From assembly GCA_963920575.1 (NCBI GenBank), contig OY986965.1:17175111-17239110 (forward strand): a stretch of 64,000 bases of DNA, read 5' to 3'. A program made the position numbers and the translations under genes. The notes below the pieces were generated by a model, which searched no databases, was not told where the DNA came from, and worked only from the letters and a program-made list of their open reading frames with translations. This DNA is from Narthecium ossifragum. Taxonomy: Eukaryota > Streptophyta > Magnoliopsida > Dioscoreales > Nartheciaceae. Shown here one piece after another: positions 45,664 to 57,469 of the stretch (position 1 is its first letter; every line of letters starts with the position of its first letter).

Positions 45664-46484
45664 CTAAAGACACGCTCCACCCTTGGCCTTCAATCTCCAT
45701 TCCCTTACCAGCCAACTCACAGATTTAGCCGTGGCAAGGGGAGATGATCCGTCACCGTCGAACGTCCACTTATTTCTAGTCTTCCAGATCTGCCAGAGAC
45801 CGTAGCCAATTTTGGATTTCTGTATAGTAGCCTCCTCTGTTGGAGTTGATTTCTGAATGATCTCCCGGTAGTGTCGCCATCCCTCTGATCTGCAGAACTG
45901 TTCATCCATCCCAAAGATGAATTTCCAGGTCACCTGTGATGCTGAGCAATCAAAGAATAAATGCTCTGTTGATTCAGAAAAAGCAGAGCACCGTCGGCAA
46001 GTAGGATCCAACCTAACCCCCACTCTCGCCAAGCTTTCAAGCGAAGCAATTTTCCCATACATCAGGCGCCAGAGAAAATTCTTCACCCTCGCCCCAAAGG
46101 GCCCTCGCCATATACCGTCCCAACCAACCAGATCAGAAGAGCATATCTGATTTCGCTTGGAGGTGGAATAAAGCCATAAGAATGCAGATTTGGAGGAGAA
46201 CTTACCACTGGCGGCAGCAGTCCACTTAGCACTATCACCTTGATTGTCCGATGGGATAGGCATCCCTAGAATTATTGAGGAGATGCTTTCCGGGAAGAGC
46301 CTCCTGATCAAGCGGCTCCTCCAATTACCATTACTGCCGATCAATTTCCCAACAGTTAGACCATAAGAGTATCGGTTAATGTTGAAAAAAGTTGGCTTTT
46401 TATCAATTGGCAAATTGAGAATCCACCAGTCATGAAAAACCGAAACCTTACTGAGTCTCCCAGGTGACCAAACCGTAGATGAAC
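45664..46484 (-). pseudogene. LINE ORF2, reverse-transcriptase zinc-binding region
   Basis: It corresponds to the zf-RVT domain (PF13966 type): KFSSKSAFLWLY, GIWRGPFGARVKNFLWRL, then CRRCSAFSESTEHLFFDC with its Cys/His set, and YGLWQIWKTRNKWTF. The frame is open from the A6 insertion point to the stop at 45664. Upstream codons continue across A6 (at 48879 on the minus strand). Confidence 0.85.
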
Positions 46485-48878
46485 TGTCGTGCCCCGGCCC
46501 GCAGAGCGCACCCGGGCCGGGGACCGCGAGGGGAAGACACCTACAACTACTAGCCTCGACTGGCGGAAACAGCCGAGACAAAGGCCCAGCTGGTGGAAAC
46601 AGCTGGACACCACAGAGAAAGAGCGAAAGCAGGAAACAAAAGCTAACAACATCTATTACAAACACATAATAGAGTTACAACAGGAGAAACCTAGATACAA
46701 CAGATCTAGAACAAGGGGTAAACAGTCCCCAAAAAGAAAGCAAGCCACACTGCCCACCGGGGTCTCCACGAAGGCGCAGACAAAGCCATCCTGACCCTCA
46801 GACATGGTCAGGAGCCGGCGCGCTGCCACTGGACGACCGACGGGGCAACGGTTGGGAGAACCGGGCACCAGCACCTGCAACAAACACAGTCCAGGTAGGC
46901 ATAAGCAACAGCTCAGCAGGGTCCCACTCCACAACCCCCACAAGAAAGGCAAACCCAAAAACCAACCCTGAAGCCAAGTGCTGAGGCTTGCCAAGGATCC
47001 CATAAATCCTATCGATAACCCGAAGGGTCCCTGTCCCGAGTACGTCTCCGACTGCCACTGTCTAGGGATGGACAAACTCCGACTGTCCCTGACACAGGGT
47101 GGACATGACGCTACTGGTAGGACACCCTTCCCCAAGCGGGACCTCCACACTTGGCGGAACGACCGAGGTTACGACAACCACCTCCCAGCACTCCAAGCCA
47201 CAGAGCCACGATCCCTGACTCCCGACCAGGCACTAAGTCTAAGGACTGCCAAGGTTCCATAACCCTATCGATGCCCCAAGGGCTCCCGACATGAACCTTA
47301 CTCATCACCCTAAGCACCCAACAGGGGAAAAGGTTCCATGCGGGATCACCCTCTGCACCAACAGAGGGACAGAACCGTGCAGGACACCTCCACTTAGCAC
47401 CTGGGTACGGAGTACAAGGGGGAAACACCCACCCAAACTAGCCTAACATGTCTAATGCACAGTTAAGCAAAACAGGGCAGATAGATATAAAGCTGTAAAC
47501 AAGCAACAAGGCAAGGGCACACCTTCGGCCCATTTATACTAAACACTCCCGAGGGTCATGACTCCCTCGGTTCACCACAAAGCGGTAAAGGGCATACCTT
47601 CAGCCCATTTATTCTACACACCTGAGAGGCATCACCCTCCCAGTTCAACCACAAAGCGATAAACATTCATGCATAAATCACTACAGGATAAACCCCGAGG
47701 GTAAAACCGTAAAGACCATTTACATGCGAAGCCCCGCGGGCAAAACCCTTGAAAACCCTCTCTGCTACTGAAGGATCGATCCTTCACCCAGGGAGGATCG
47801 ATCATTCAAGCAACAGTGAGCTTCCCTCACTGTCGAGCCAAAGAAGATCGATCACTCCTTCCAAGGAGATCGATCTTTTTGGTGACAGAGGGCACCCTTC
47901 CAGTCGCACCAAGGAAGATCGATCCTTCTCCCAGGAAGATCGATCATTCTCGGGACGAAGGGTAACCAGGCTGACCCAGGCCCCATGATCGATCTCCTCC
48001 CATAAGAAGATCGATCATGTGGATGGGCACAGCAAACTAACACCAGAGGATCGATCACTTCAGCCAGGAAGATCGATCATGATGGGTTCCGATGTACTTC
48101 CGGCCGGGAAAACCACCGGAATACACAACCAAACCTCACCAAACTTGGTGGGCTGGTAGATCTGATAACCACGAAGCTCCTCAAGGCTTCAAAACCGGAA
48201 AAACACCAACTCCACAAGAGATCTAAAACGAAAACCAAAACCAGATTCAAAACCTCGGAAAACAACCGGAGTTTAGAATGAGAACCCTACCTCCTCAACG
48301 CAGCTTCGATCCACAAGTCCTACCCCAGGACCTTCCTCGACTTGCCACGAACCCAACGAGCCTTCAAGCTCCCGGAAAGATGGCCGGAGGAGGAAGAACG
48401 AAGGAGGAGAAGGAGCGGTCTCAACCGGGGAAGAAACAGAGCCGCGCGAGGGAGAAGAAGAAGAGAGGAAGAAAGGAAGGGGGGAAAGGGCGGGTAAGGC
48501 CGGGGAAAAGCCGGCGAACCCGGGGAAAAGCCGGGGGAGGGGAGGGAAAGTCTTCCCTCCCCTGACAGGGGAAGAGACGGCCACCGCGGTGGCCGTCCTT
48601 TGAAAGCCACCGACAAGGACTTCCAGGCACAGGAATGATCGATCCTCCATGACCAAAGGATCGATCATCCCTGCCCAGAAGTGCAAACTTGGGCTGGAAA
48701 ACGGGCCCAAGCCCAGAACACCCAAGTTAGGGTCCACCTAACCTTTCTAACAAACACAACCATCAAGCAAGGCCTGTGTGTGCACACCCAGTGTGAAAAA
48801 CGACCGCCAAGGCGCAATTTCCCAAATTGCCCTTGGGATCAACCACCAGCTATAGGAATAGAGGGGCAGGTCCTCACA
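46485..48878 (-). mobile_element. LTR-A copy A6, solo LTR inside the LINE
   Basis: It runs from TGTCGTGCCC to GGTCCTCACA on the plus strand, 2394 bp, with TGAAC on both sides (46480-46484 and 48879-48883). GATCGATC palindromes occur in pairs: 47774/47796, 47846/47868, 47917/47938 and 47987/48009, each 21-22 bp apart. It has an inverted form of the long family duplication (about 46980-47110 and 47230-47330) and a purine-rich run at 48370-48560. No coding region. Confidence 0.9.
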
Positions 48879-51637
48879 TGAACGGAGGACCTGGACAGCC
48901 TTGCAGATTCCTCGCCAAGCCAAGCCGGTGACGCTAGAGCAGAAGGTCTGTTTGGTGGCAAGATATTCCTCCATCTATACTTGGCGAGCACCACTTGTCT
49001 CCATAGTGAGTTCTCATGCGGCAGTAGCTTCGCAGCGCAAGCTGCCAAGTAGGGAGGTGGCGGAACCCCAAACCACCATCTTGAAGTTGACTACAAACCA
49101 GATCCCATCTGACTACCGAAAGCCCAGATTTTTTGCCATCCCATAAAAAGGCTCGACAGAGCTTGTCGATTTTCTTAAGAATCCCAATCGGAACATTAAC
49201 AGAGGACATGATGTAGACCGGCATAGCTTGGAGAACATGCCGCAAAAGAGTTACCCTCCCAGGCATAGCCAGCTTCAGTCCTCCCCATTTAGAGATACGA
49301 GAAGAGACGGCCTCAATGATATTTGAGAAGTCAGCCGAACGAAGCTTACTACCGCTCAGCGGAACACCTAGGTATCGCCAGGTTTCTGTAGAGTCAAGGA
49401 TGCCCACCGATCTTGCAATTCTGGATCTCCTGTCCGCAGACAAACATGGCGAGATCTGGATACTAGATTTCAGAGAATTGAGTGACATACCTGAAACCTT
49501 AGCATACCAATCAAATAGGAACCTGAATCTTCTTGCTTCCGCCAATGATGCATCAGTGAATAGAAGGCAGTCATCCGCATGTAATAGATGTGAAATGCGG
49601 AGCTGAGAGTAGGGGAAATGCACGCCAGCTAGCCCAAAGGTTGGGTGATCAAGAGCAGTTGAGAGCACCCCTTGGACTAGGATAAATAGAAATGGAGACA
49701 GTGGGTCTCCTTGTCGAATGCTGCGACGAGGGAGGACCTCTCCATACACCTGTCCGTTGATAATGAATGAGAATGAGGGTGTCGAGATGCAAGACAAGAC
49801 CCATCCGATCCATCGTTCCGGGAATTCCATGCTTCTAAGCATGTCTTCAATAAATCTCCATCTAACTGTGTCGTATGCCGAGCGGACATCCAATTTGATT
49901 GCCATAAGAGGTTCCGATCTCCTCGCTTTCACCATCGAATGCATTAGCTCCTGTGCAATTGCTATGTTATCATGAATGCAGCGCCCCTCCACAAATGCCG
50001 ATTGTTCCTTCTCGACAATCTCCGGTAGAATACCCCTCAATCTTCGAACCAGAATTGTGGATACAATCTTATAAATTGTATTGCAGAGGCTGATGGGCCT
50101 AAAATCTTTGATGCGCCTAGGATTACCGCACTTGGGGATCAGGGAAATGAAGGTGCAATTCCATCCCGTCGGCATAGAACCAGTTCTGAAGAAACCCAAA
50201 ATGGCCGCTGAGACCTCTGCTCCAACAGTGTGCCAGAAAGAAGAGAAAAATTCCGCCGTGAATCCGTCTGGACCGGGGCAGCGGTTGGAACCCAAAGATT
50301 TAATTGCTTCCACAATCTCTTCTTGGGAGACATCCACATCAAGAGCATTAGTCCATTTTGCCGGTATTTTGGGGAGAGAGAGCCAGGGGAACCCCAAGTA
50401 TTCGTCACTGTCACTCCACAGATCTGAATAGTGTTGCGAGAAGGGCCGACCAATTTCATCTGAAGACTCAAGCACGATGCCATCCTCCAATTCGAGTTCC
50501 CGAATAGGAGACCGATGCTGAGATTTATTGACGATGTTATGAAACATAGCAGAATTCATATCTCCATGCTTGATCCAAGAGTACCTACTGGCCTGTGCGT
50601 GTGCAACGTCTTGCCGGCGGTACAAAGCTTCCACCATGTGCTCCATCGATCTGATAGCTTGTTGGTCGGCAATAGGAATTTCCCCCTCATCTTCACGTGT
50701 ATATAGCTCCTCCAGGTAGCTGGTGGCGAGACGAGTGCGAGTGGCAATGCCCTGTTCCTCATGGATACTCCATTTCTTCACATCTGACTTCAACAATAAC
50801 AGCCGGCCCTGAAGAACATAGCTAGCAGAACCTCTATGTTGAGCTTGCCAAATTCTGTTCACAAAGGAAACGAAGGCCGGGGAAGAGACGAACTTGGTTC
50901 TCAACCGAAACAGACCTCCGCCATTGTGCTGCGTCATCACTCTCCCTGCCAATGCCAGGGGACAGTGGTCGGAACCAACTCGAGGCAGGTGTCTAACCTC
51001 AACAGTTGGGAATCGCTGGCACCAGGAAGTGTTCCCCATGGCACGATCCAATCTCTTCAAAATTCTTGCACTCCCATATCGCTCATTGCACCAGGTGTAG
51101 GAAGAACCCACAAAACCGAGATCTGAGAGGCCGTTTCTGATCATGAAGTCCAGAAACTCCATCACCCCACGCGAGTAGGAAAAAGGCCTGCCTCCGCGTT
51201 TCTTCTCCGCCGAGATGGACACATTGAAATCCCCTGCCACGATATGGGGAAAATTAATATGAGAAAACCGGGAAACAGAGTTCCACAGCACGCCGCTCTC
51301 GAGAATTCCGAGCAGCATATACGATGGTTACCATCCATTGCCCTTCAGACTGAGAAGAGATGAAACCATGAATCGCCTGCGAAGAAGTAGCCCAAGTCAT
51401 CAGCCCATACTCCTTGCACCAGACTGCTAGTATACCCCCTTTCCTTCCATTAGCTGGTAAAAGGAAACAACCAAAATGTCCCCCCAGGCGTGAACCGAAG
51501 TTAAGTGTATCTTCTTCCTGCATTAGCACATCCAGCAGGAACAAAAACTGTAGATTCCTATCGTAGAACAACTGCCGACTTGTGAAGAAAGTACGTCGAG
51601 GGCCTGCACCACGTAGGTTCCAGCAAATAATTTTCAT
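48879..51637 (-). pseudogene. LINE ORF2, endonuclease and reverse transcriptase
   Basis: ORF2 starts at 51637 (MKIICWNLRGAGPRRTF), the apurinic-endonuclease-like domain, with AGDFNVS and the GSDHCPLAL catalytic His region near 50940. A frameshift near 51290 separates the first 110 codons from the rest. The reverse transcriptase follows: RRIKDFRPISLCNTIYKI, EKEQSAFVEGRCIHDN, IKLDVRSAYDTV, RRSIRQGDPLSPFLF and HADDCLLF, where most relatives have FADD. Another frameshift lies near 49000, before the A6 insertion point. The 794-codon open stretch (48934-51318) is unusually well kept for a broken LINE. Confidence 0.92.
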
Positions 51638-51639
51638 GA

Positions 51640-52552
51640 CTACACCGATGATTGTGGCCTGGGTAGAAAGTTCCCTGACCGTTGCTCAAGTATAGCATCA
51701 TCTTCATCAGTGTCGTGGGTATCTTCGTCCCCAAGGACTGTGCTGGAGGGAGGGAATCCTGGTGGATAAGGAGATCTGCCCACTAATTGCTCCGTTGTGC
51801 CGTCACCATCCGAGAGAGCAGAAATAAAGATGGAAGACCCAATGTCATGGTTCTCCTGGAGAGAGCGATGAGCCGTGGTGTATGAGACCTCTGGGATTTG
51901 CTCAGGAGGAGGCAATTTCCCAAGGCCTATATCCAGGCAGGCATTGGCAACAATATCGACCTCTTCCACTTCCCTCGACGAGGGATGAGGGTCTCCATGG
52001 GGGGAAACAAAGGTAGGGAGATCAGAGGAGGAGAAGGGGAGCAGGGCACAGGGATTGAGAGGAGGACTACCGTTTGGGAGGGAGGGGTAAACCACCGCGT
52101 CATGTGGTAGAGTAGACTTAGGGGGTTTGGAAGTACAACCGGTAGTGGAACTCATTGAAGTGTTGGCGTGGCACAAGGGTCTGACGAGGATGGGGGGCTT
52201 AGGCAAATGAGTTCCTTTTTCTTTGTCTTGGTCAGCAGAGAGAAGAATATGTGGGAGTGGGGTTGCCAATAGAGAGGGAGGTTGGGAGGTGTTACACGTG
52301 TCCCTGATGGGATTAGTGGAAAGTGGTTTGGTGGATGGAGGTTTGGTGGAACAATGGAGAAGAGCAGAAGCCCCACCAGGATCAGAGGCGCCGTGGTCAG
52401 GAGGAGAAAACCTGGTTGAGGGTTTCTCCCGAGGAAAAAGCCGTGCAGAAGATGACAGAAGAGAGGAAGGAGGGTCTGGTTTCAAATCTTTGGGAAGCGG
52501 CAGCAATCCGCAGCCCATCCCATCAGTAGGAGTTGGTAAGCTTTTCCCCTTA
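51640..52552 (-). pseudogene. LINE ORF1, C-terminal part
   Basis: A Pro/Ser-rich tail (KPPSTKPLSTNP, SSSDLPTFVSPHGDPHP) ends in a stop at 51640-51642, two bases before the ORF2 ATG. The frame joins the N-terminal part of ORF1 at 56151 once the Pack-MULE is removed. The tail has no recognisable domain, as is usual. Confidence 0.75.
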
Positions 52553-53622
52553 GGAAAATGTTTCTATGCCGACGCCACGTGGGTCGGTTGTTTGCCGACC
52601 CGACGTAGCGCCGGCGTGGCGTGCACCCACGTGAGAGGGACCACGGGAAAACACTCCCGGCTATAGGCTGAGCTCTCTTCCAAATTGAAATCCCTTTTTT
52701 TTGTCTCTTTCCCATGCCCTAACTCATGCTGAACTCTTCGCCGCCGCCCCCCCTGCTCTTCGCCGCCCCCTGCCGTCGCTCCGCCCTTGGTCTCCACCAC
52801 CACCCCTAGTCTTCCTCGCCACCGTTGCACGCGATCACTCTCTCTCTTCCCCGCCGCCGTCGTGTGCTGTCACTCTCTCTCTTTCCCTGGTCTTCCTCGT
52901 CGCCCCTGGTAGAGCTCGGCCTCAACTCTGGTGTGATACCATCTTCGACCCTCGAGCTCTCCCTCTTGGAGCGAGTAAAAGGCAAGATGCTGACCCTAGC
53001 TATCTAGAATCAATTTCGTGCTTCTTAATCATGTCTTTGGTTTGGAATCCTTAGCAATCGCGAACTTTATCGCGCATTTTCATGTGTTGCAAGTTCCGAT
53101 TCGTATTTTTTGGTGCTTAATTTTTCTCATTTTCAGTCAACTTAAGAAAAGTTTTCTTGACTTAGGTTTTCTTGATTTCTATCTGTTGATGTTGAGTTAG
53201 GTTTCTTGATTTCTATCTTGTTGATGATCTCTGTAGTTGTCCATGTTTTGATGCTATAGAACTGGATTTGGTTTGCAACTAGAACGTAAACAATTGACAA
53301 CCGTGACCCCATTCCTCTGTGTAATTCTTTCTTGGTTAAACATCTTCTATGATACGGTGAAGTATTGGAGTGGATTGCTGCGTTTCAATAGCACAAGATT
53401 CGTGACATCCGCAAGATTTAGCTGCCTCTCTTTAATTTTCAGTTAGTGTTTTCAATGATGGATTTTTTTTTCTAAGTATACTAAGTTATGCCCGTCAGTA
53501 TTCCATCTATCCATGGCATATGAGGTGGAGTTATTGTAGTTGATGCATCTTCATAATTAAGTGTTCTTCTATTTATTTTAACCTCATTTCATTAGTACGT
53601 TGCTCTTTTTTTTTCCAAATAG

Positions 53623-53895
53623 AAGTATGATATACATGGAAAGGAGGAGTTTAATGAATCACAATTTGAAGGAGATGACAATGAAGCTTCAACGGCAGTT
53701 GAGAAAATAGATTAGCCAAACTGTGACATGACATTTGATTCTGTAGATGAAGTACACAAATATTACAGAGGTTATGGTAAACAGAAAGGCTTTTCAGTTC
53801 GTAAAAGGAGTCATAAAACAGATGTAGATGGAAATATAAATATAGTATGTCCATATTCTAATTTTTTGCATAGTCTTATAGATGCAGGAGCCTAG
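53623..53895 (+). pseudogene. FAR1-type DNA-binding domain fragment
   Basis: After an AG acceptor, an exon-like frame reads KYDIHGKEEFNESQFEGDD, then an in-frame TAG at 53713-53715, then the start of a FAR1 domain (PF03101): CDMTFDSVDEVHKYY, RGYGKQKGFSVRKRSHK and DGNINIV. The conserved Phe-Tyr-...-Arg-Lys-Arg-Ser pattern is clear, but the later Cys/His half is missing. FAR1/FHY3 transcription factors descend from Jittery-like MULE transposases, so the fragment is either a remnant of the element's own transposase or a captured FRS gene piece. Position inside a MULE favours the former. Confidence 0.75.
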
Positions 53896-54683
53896 GGGTA
53901 CCCAGGAGGATGCGTGGAGAAATAAAGATGTGTGAATGAGGTTGAACGAAGTACTTGGCTGAAGAAATTTTGGGAATGAATGCACTTGGTTGAAAAGAGT
54001 ACTTGGTTGTATTACTCATATATTGTATTGGTGATAGTGTTCAGTTGGTAATAGTGTTTAGTTGTTCACATTTTGTGAAGTACTTGGTTGTATTAATTTT
54101 CAGAATGAATGCATTTGGTTGTATTGCTCATAAAGATGTGTTAATGAGGTTGAAGATAAACTCTCCACCTGAATGAATGCACTTAGTATGCTCATATTGT
54201 TGGTAATAGTGTCTAGTTGTTCACATTTTGTGGATTGAAGTTGGAACTACTTGGCTTTATTGCTCTTGAGAATGAATGATGTTGGTTCAAATCTAGTGGT
54301 TGGAATGCTCCATGGTTCAAACTACACCAACCTAGCAAGATTATGACATATGTCCTACTCATTCACTCACTAATTATGTGATTTTATTTTTAAAACCCAG
54401 CAAGATTATGACAGCTCCCCTTCAACCAAAAGAACAAAGAATGGATCCAGTTAACCTACAATCACAGAAATGGTGGCTTATAACAGAATAAGCCAAATCA
54501 ACCCTAGATTCGGACCATTTCAATTTCTGTTTCCTCAATACAACATAACACCGATACATTATATTATAAAAAGATCCATACACATCAGCCAGCTTCCAAT
54601 GTCGAGAATTTTACAGGTGCCAATATTAGTAGAGCATCCAAATCTACATACATACCACACCAAAAAGGCAAAAGCATTGAATC

Positions 54684-54898
54684 TTATCGAGCAACCTTTC
54701 CATCCACAAATATGTCACTACCGCTAATCTCCCTCAGTTTCGCTGAACTTAATGGTCTTTCTACTAAACCGGATGGTGCATCATCCTTAAAGATGTTGTT
54801 GCCCATGATCTCAGCAAATTTTTGGCCGGGAATCTTCTTAGCAGTCTTGATCACAGGGCTCTTCGTCGAGCATGCCATTGCTAGGACCTCCAGCTAGC
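54684..54898 (-). pseudogene. Captured DUF4057 gene fragment, C-terminal exon
   Basis: DUF4057 is a plant-specific protein family of unknown function. The minus strand encodes GGPSNGMLDEEP, then after a one-base frameshift near 54853 VIKTAKKIPGQKFAE, NNIFKDDAP and SSAKLREISGSDIFVDGKV, matching the family's repeated SGxDIF motif. It follows an AG acceptor near 54896. It belongs with 55537-55660, separated by about 640 bp that resembles an intron. The Pack-MULE is the carrier. Confidence 0.75.
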
Positions 54899-55536
54899 TA
54901 TAAGCAGAACAAAAATATGAAGAGATGACATAAATATGTATACAGTACAATATTACACTGCATAATACAAAATTCATGATTTAGTGTCAAATTACTCAAG
55001 AAACATAGGTGATTGATTCCCTTCAACAGTTGAGGCAAATATGAACAAAGAATCTGAAACAAGTATGATTCAACATGATGAAAAATCAGCAACTAATAGA
55101 ACCTTGGTCATGTTCTTGAATTAAACACACTATGTGGAGCAGATCCTGATAGTTATTACCCAAAGTTTGCTACATATGCTCCATTCAGAATTAAACAATA
55201 AGCTAATAACTGCCTGCATTTGTTTTATTAAAGGATAATGATGTAGTAACTTATGTAACCTAATTTCGCCAAAATTTCCATTTCTCTTTCTTAATCTACT
55301 CTGTTAGCCTGTTATACATCAGTACCTTTCCTGGTGTGATGATGAATTCAGGGAAAGCACAACAACTAGATTGCTAGCTGGTTGAAGTGTAAATTAAACA
55401 ATTTCTTAAAGCATGAAATTCCATTGCCACGGTAAGCTAGAAAAACACAAAAATCAATTCAAACACCAAAAGCAACACTAAAATTGTGGAAAAAGCAACC
55501 GGCAATCGGGGGTATTAGGAAAACCCTAGATCTCAC

Positions 55537-55660
55537 CTCTTGAGTAAGGCCTGGGCGTCCTCCTCGGTGACCTCGCCATGAAGTACACTAAAAGGGAGCT
55601 CCATGTAAGCAGGTCCGCCGTCGAAGCCCTCGGCTTCCACACCGGAGTACTCCTCTCCAT
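55537..55660 (-). pseudogene. Captured DUF4057 gene fragment, N-terminal exon
   Basis: An ATG at 55660 opens MERSTPVWKPRASTADLLTW, the typical DUF4057 start. It then passes, in a different frame, into HGEVTEEDAQALLKR, like the family's GGQVTEEE...LNKR stretch, and meets a GT donor at 55536-55535. The change of frame marks an internal deletion. A short duplication (AGTACACTAAAAGGGAGCTC) occurs at 55579 and 55681. Confidence 0.75.
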
Positions 55661-56150
55661 CTCCCTTTCTCTCTCTGGAGTAGTACACTAAAAGGGAGCT
55701 CCAGTGCGGCGAATGCGCGAGGGCTAGGCGCTGCTGGCGGGGACCCTGGAAATCAGGGGCGGGGGCGGCGAGGAAGACTAGGGGCGGCGGGGAAGACCAG
55801 GGGAAGAGAGAGAGTGATCGCGCACAGCGGCGGCGACGGGGAAGAGCAGGGGCGTCGGCGGAGACCAGGGGCGGGGCGACAGCGGGGGAGCGCCGGCGAA
55901 GAGCAGGGGTGTCGACGGAGACCAGGGGCGACAGCGGGGGAGCGCCGGTGAAGAGCAGGGGCGGCGGTGGCAACGACGAGAGCGCTAGGGCATGGAGGAA
56001 AAGAGAGAAGTGGATCGGCTGTTTGCAATGGGGATTAGAAGTGGGGTTTGAATTTCGTGTGGGCCCTTTCACGTGGGCACACACCACGTCGGCGCCACGT
56101 CGGGTCGGCAAACAGCCGACCCATGTGGCGTCGGCATAGTATCAGACCTC

Positions 56151-57389
56151 TTTCCCCTTATCTGTCAGTCTGACAAGAGCTCCTCGCAGCTTTTTACCTG
56201 TCCCATCAGTGGCTTTTCTCTCCTCCACCTTGCGTCGCCGTTGGGGCCGCGCGACCACCGTCCAGCCCTGAGAGCCAGCGAGGAGCGGTGTGGCCTGAGC
56301 GTGAAACGGTAGTCGCCGGCATCGTGGGTTGATCGGGGCCCGTCGATGTGTTATGGGAACCTGCCGTTGGTCGGAAAGGCACAGTTTCAGGGTCAGAGCC
56401 GACGATCGCCGGGGATGGGGATGAGATGGCGATGGGGGCTCCATCAAGGAGGCAAACAGGTACAAAACGACATGAGCCTTTGGAGTGTCCGATTCGACCA
56501 CATGAGTCGCAGATCACCACTCGCTCGTAGTGGAATGCCTGGTAGAAAGAGCGAACTACCACTCCCTCATCGACAACGTTCACTGTGATGCCGGATCTCA
56601 CAGGCTCACTAAGATTGACTTCGACACAGACTCGCGAGTACTTGCACTTCTCCAGCGAGTCCATGGAAAGATCCACCACCAGTGGTGTTCCCACGAAGGA
56701 TGCGATGTACACCACTGATTTCCTGGACTGGTGCTCCGAAGGTGTATCCGGCAGTCTTATCCATACCGGCGCTCGGTTGAAGCAATCCGGAGAGGGTTTG
56801 AAGCAAGGTCGCCACTTGATAAGAGAAAGCATTCGGCCAGCCACGGACCATGGACCGCCGGTAAGGATTTTGGACATATCTCCCAATGTTGCAAAGTTGA
56901 TCAAGTAGACGCCATGTGACATCGCTGCTACCGAGAATGGTTCACTAGTTCTCCAGAGGATGGCGAGCTTCCTCCGTAGGAACTCGACGTCCATTCTACC
57001 TCCCACAAACCTCCCGAAAAGAGCAAAATCCCACCTCTTTTCGCTTTCTTTCAGTTCAGATAGTTCAAAAATAACACTGTCCTTTGCTCGCCGGACTATG
57101 GCGTCTACTTCCTCCTTAGAGACTAAGGAATGGTTTTTAAACCTCCAGCAACTCCAGCGTACGAGAGTCTACTGTTAACTCCCGGCATGCCGGTCACTGC
57201 TTGGGTCCCCACCCCAGCACTCTGATCCTCTCTGGCCAAACTTGCTTCAGCCATCTCTACCTCCTTGATTCTCTCCTCCAGCGCTGGTTTCCAGCGGCAA
57301 ACACTGGAAATCCTTTTCAAGATCTCACCAGCGTTGTAGGAGGCCAGCAATGGCTGCCGGCCCGCCACGACAAGCCCCTCGTCGCTCAC
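56151..57389 (-). pseudogene. LINE ORF1, N-terminal part with DUF4283 and zinc knuckle
   Basis: The ATG at 57389 opens MSDEGLVVAGRQPLLA. A one-base frameshift near 57133 leads to KEEVDAIVRRAKDSVIF, then a DUF4283-like RNA-binding region (MDVEFLRRKLAILW, LINFATLGDMSKILTGGPWS) and the zinc knuckle CDSCGRIGHSKGSC (C-x2-C-x4-H-x4-C) near 56470-56511. A second frameshift lies near 56220. ORF1 proteins of plant L1 elements bind the element RNA. The reading resumes at 52542 beyond the Pack-MULE. Confidence 0.85.
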
Positions 57390-57469
57390 TTTTTTCTCCC
57401 TCGTCGCTCACTTTTTTTTCTCCCTCGTCGCTCACCCCCACGTCAAGTGGCAGCTACCAGTAGGGTCTT

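Larger units (their letters stand above)
52553..56150. mobile_element. Pack-MULE inserted in LINE ORF1
   Basis: It is flanked by a 10-bp duplication TTTCCCCTTA (52543-52552 and 56151-56160). Long terminal inverted repeats share TATGCCGACGCCACRTGGGT and the following GTTTGCCGACCCGACGT; similarity fades over about 300 bp, while the outermost 18 bases are less alike. Long inverted repeats with a 9-10 bp duplication define Mutator-like elements. No transposase catalytic domain is present. Inside are a FAR1-type domain fragment on the plus strand and DUF4057 fragments on the minus strand. Confidence 0.88.
45131..57455 (-). mobile_element. Full-length L1-type LINE with two nested insertions
   Basis: The minus strand carries, in order, a 5' region, ORF1, ORF2 and a poly(A) tail (seen as about 16 T at 45130-45145). 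A 14-bp duplication ACCAGTAGGGTCTT flanks it (45118-45131 and 57456-57469), the product of target-primed reverse transcription, so both ends are original and the copy is not 5'-truncated. Without A6 and the Pack-MULE it is about 6.3 kb, the normal size of plant L1 elements. Both ORFs are broken by frameshifts and stops, so it is no longer active. Confidence 0.9.

Noticed and set aside
46656..47150. 164-codon minus-strand frame with a Leu/Cys-rich end
   Set aside because: It lies inside LTR-A copy A6; the corresponding stretches of A2 and A3 are not open in the same frame.
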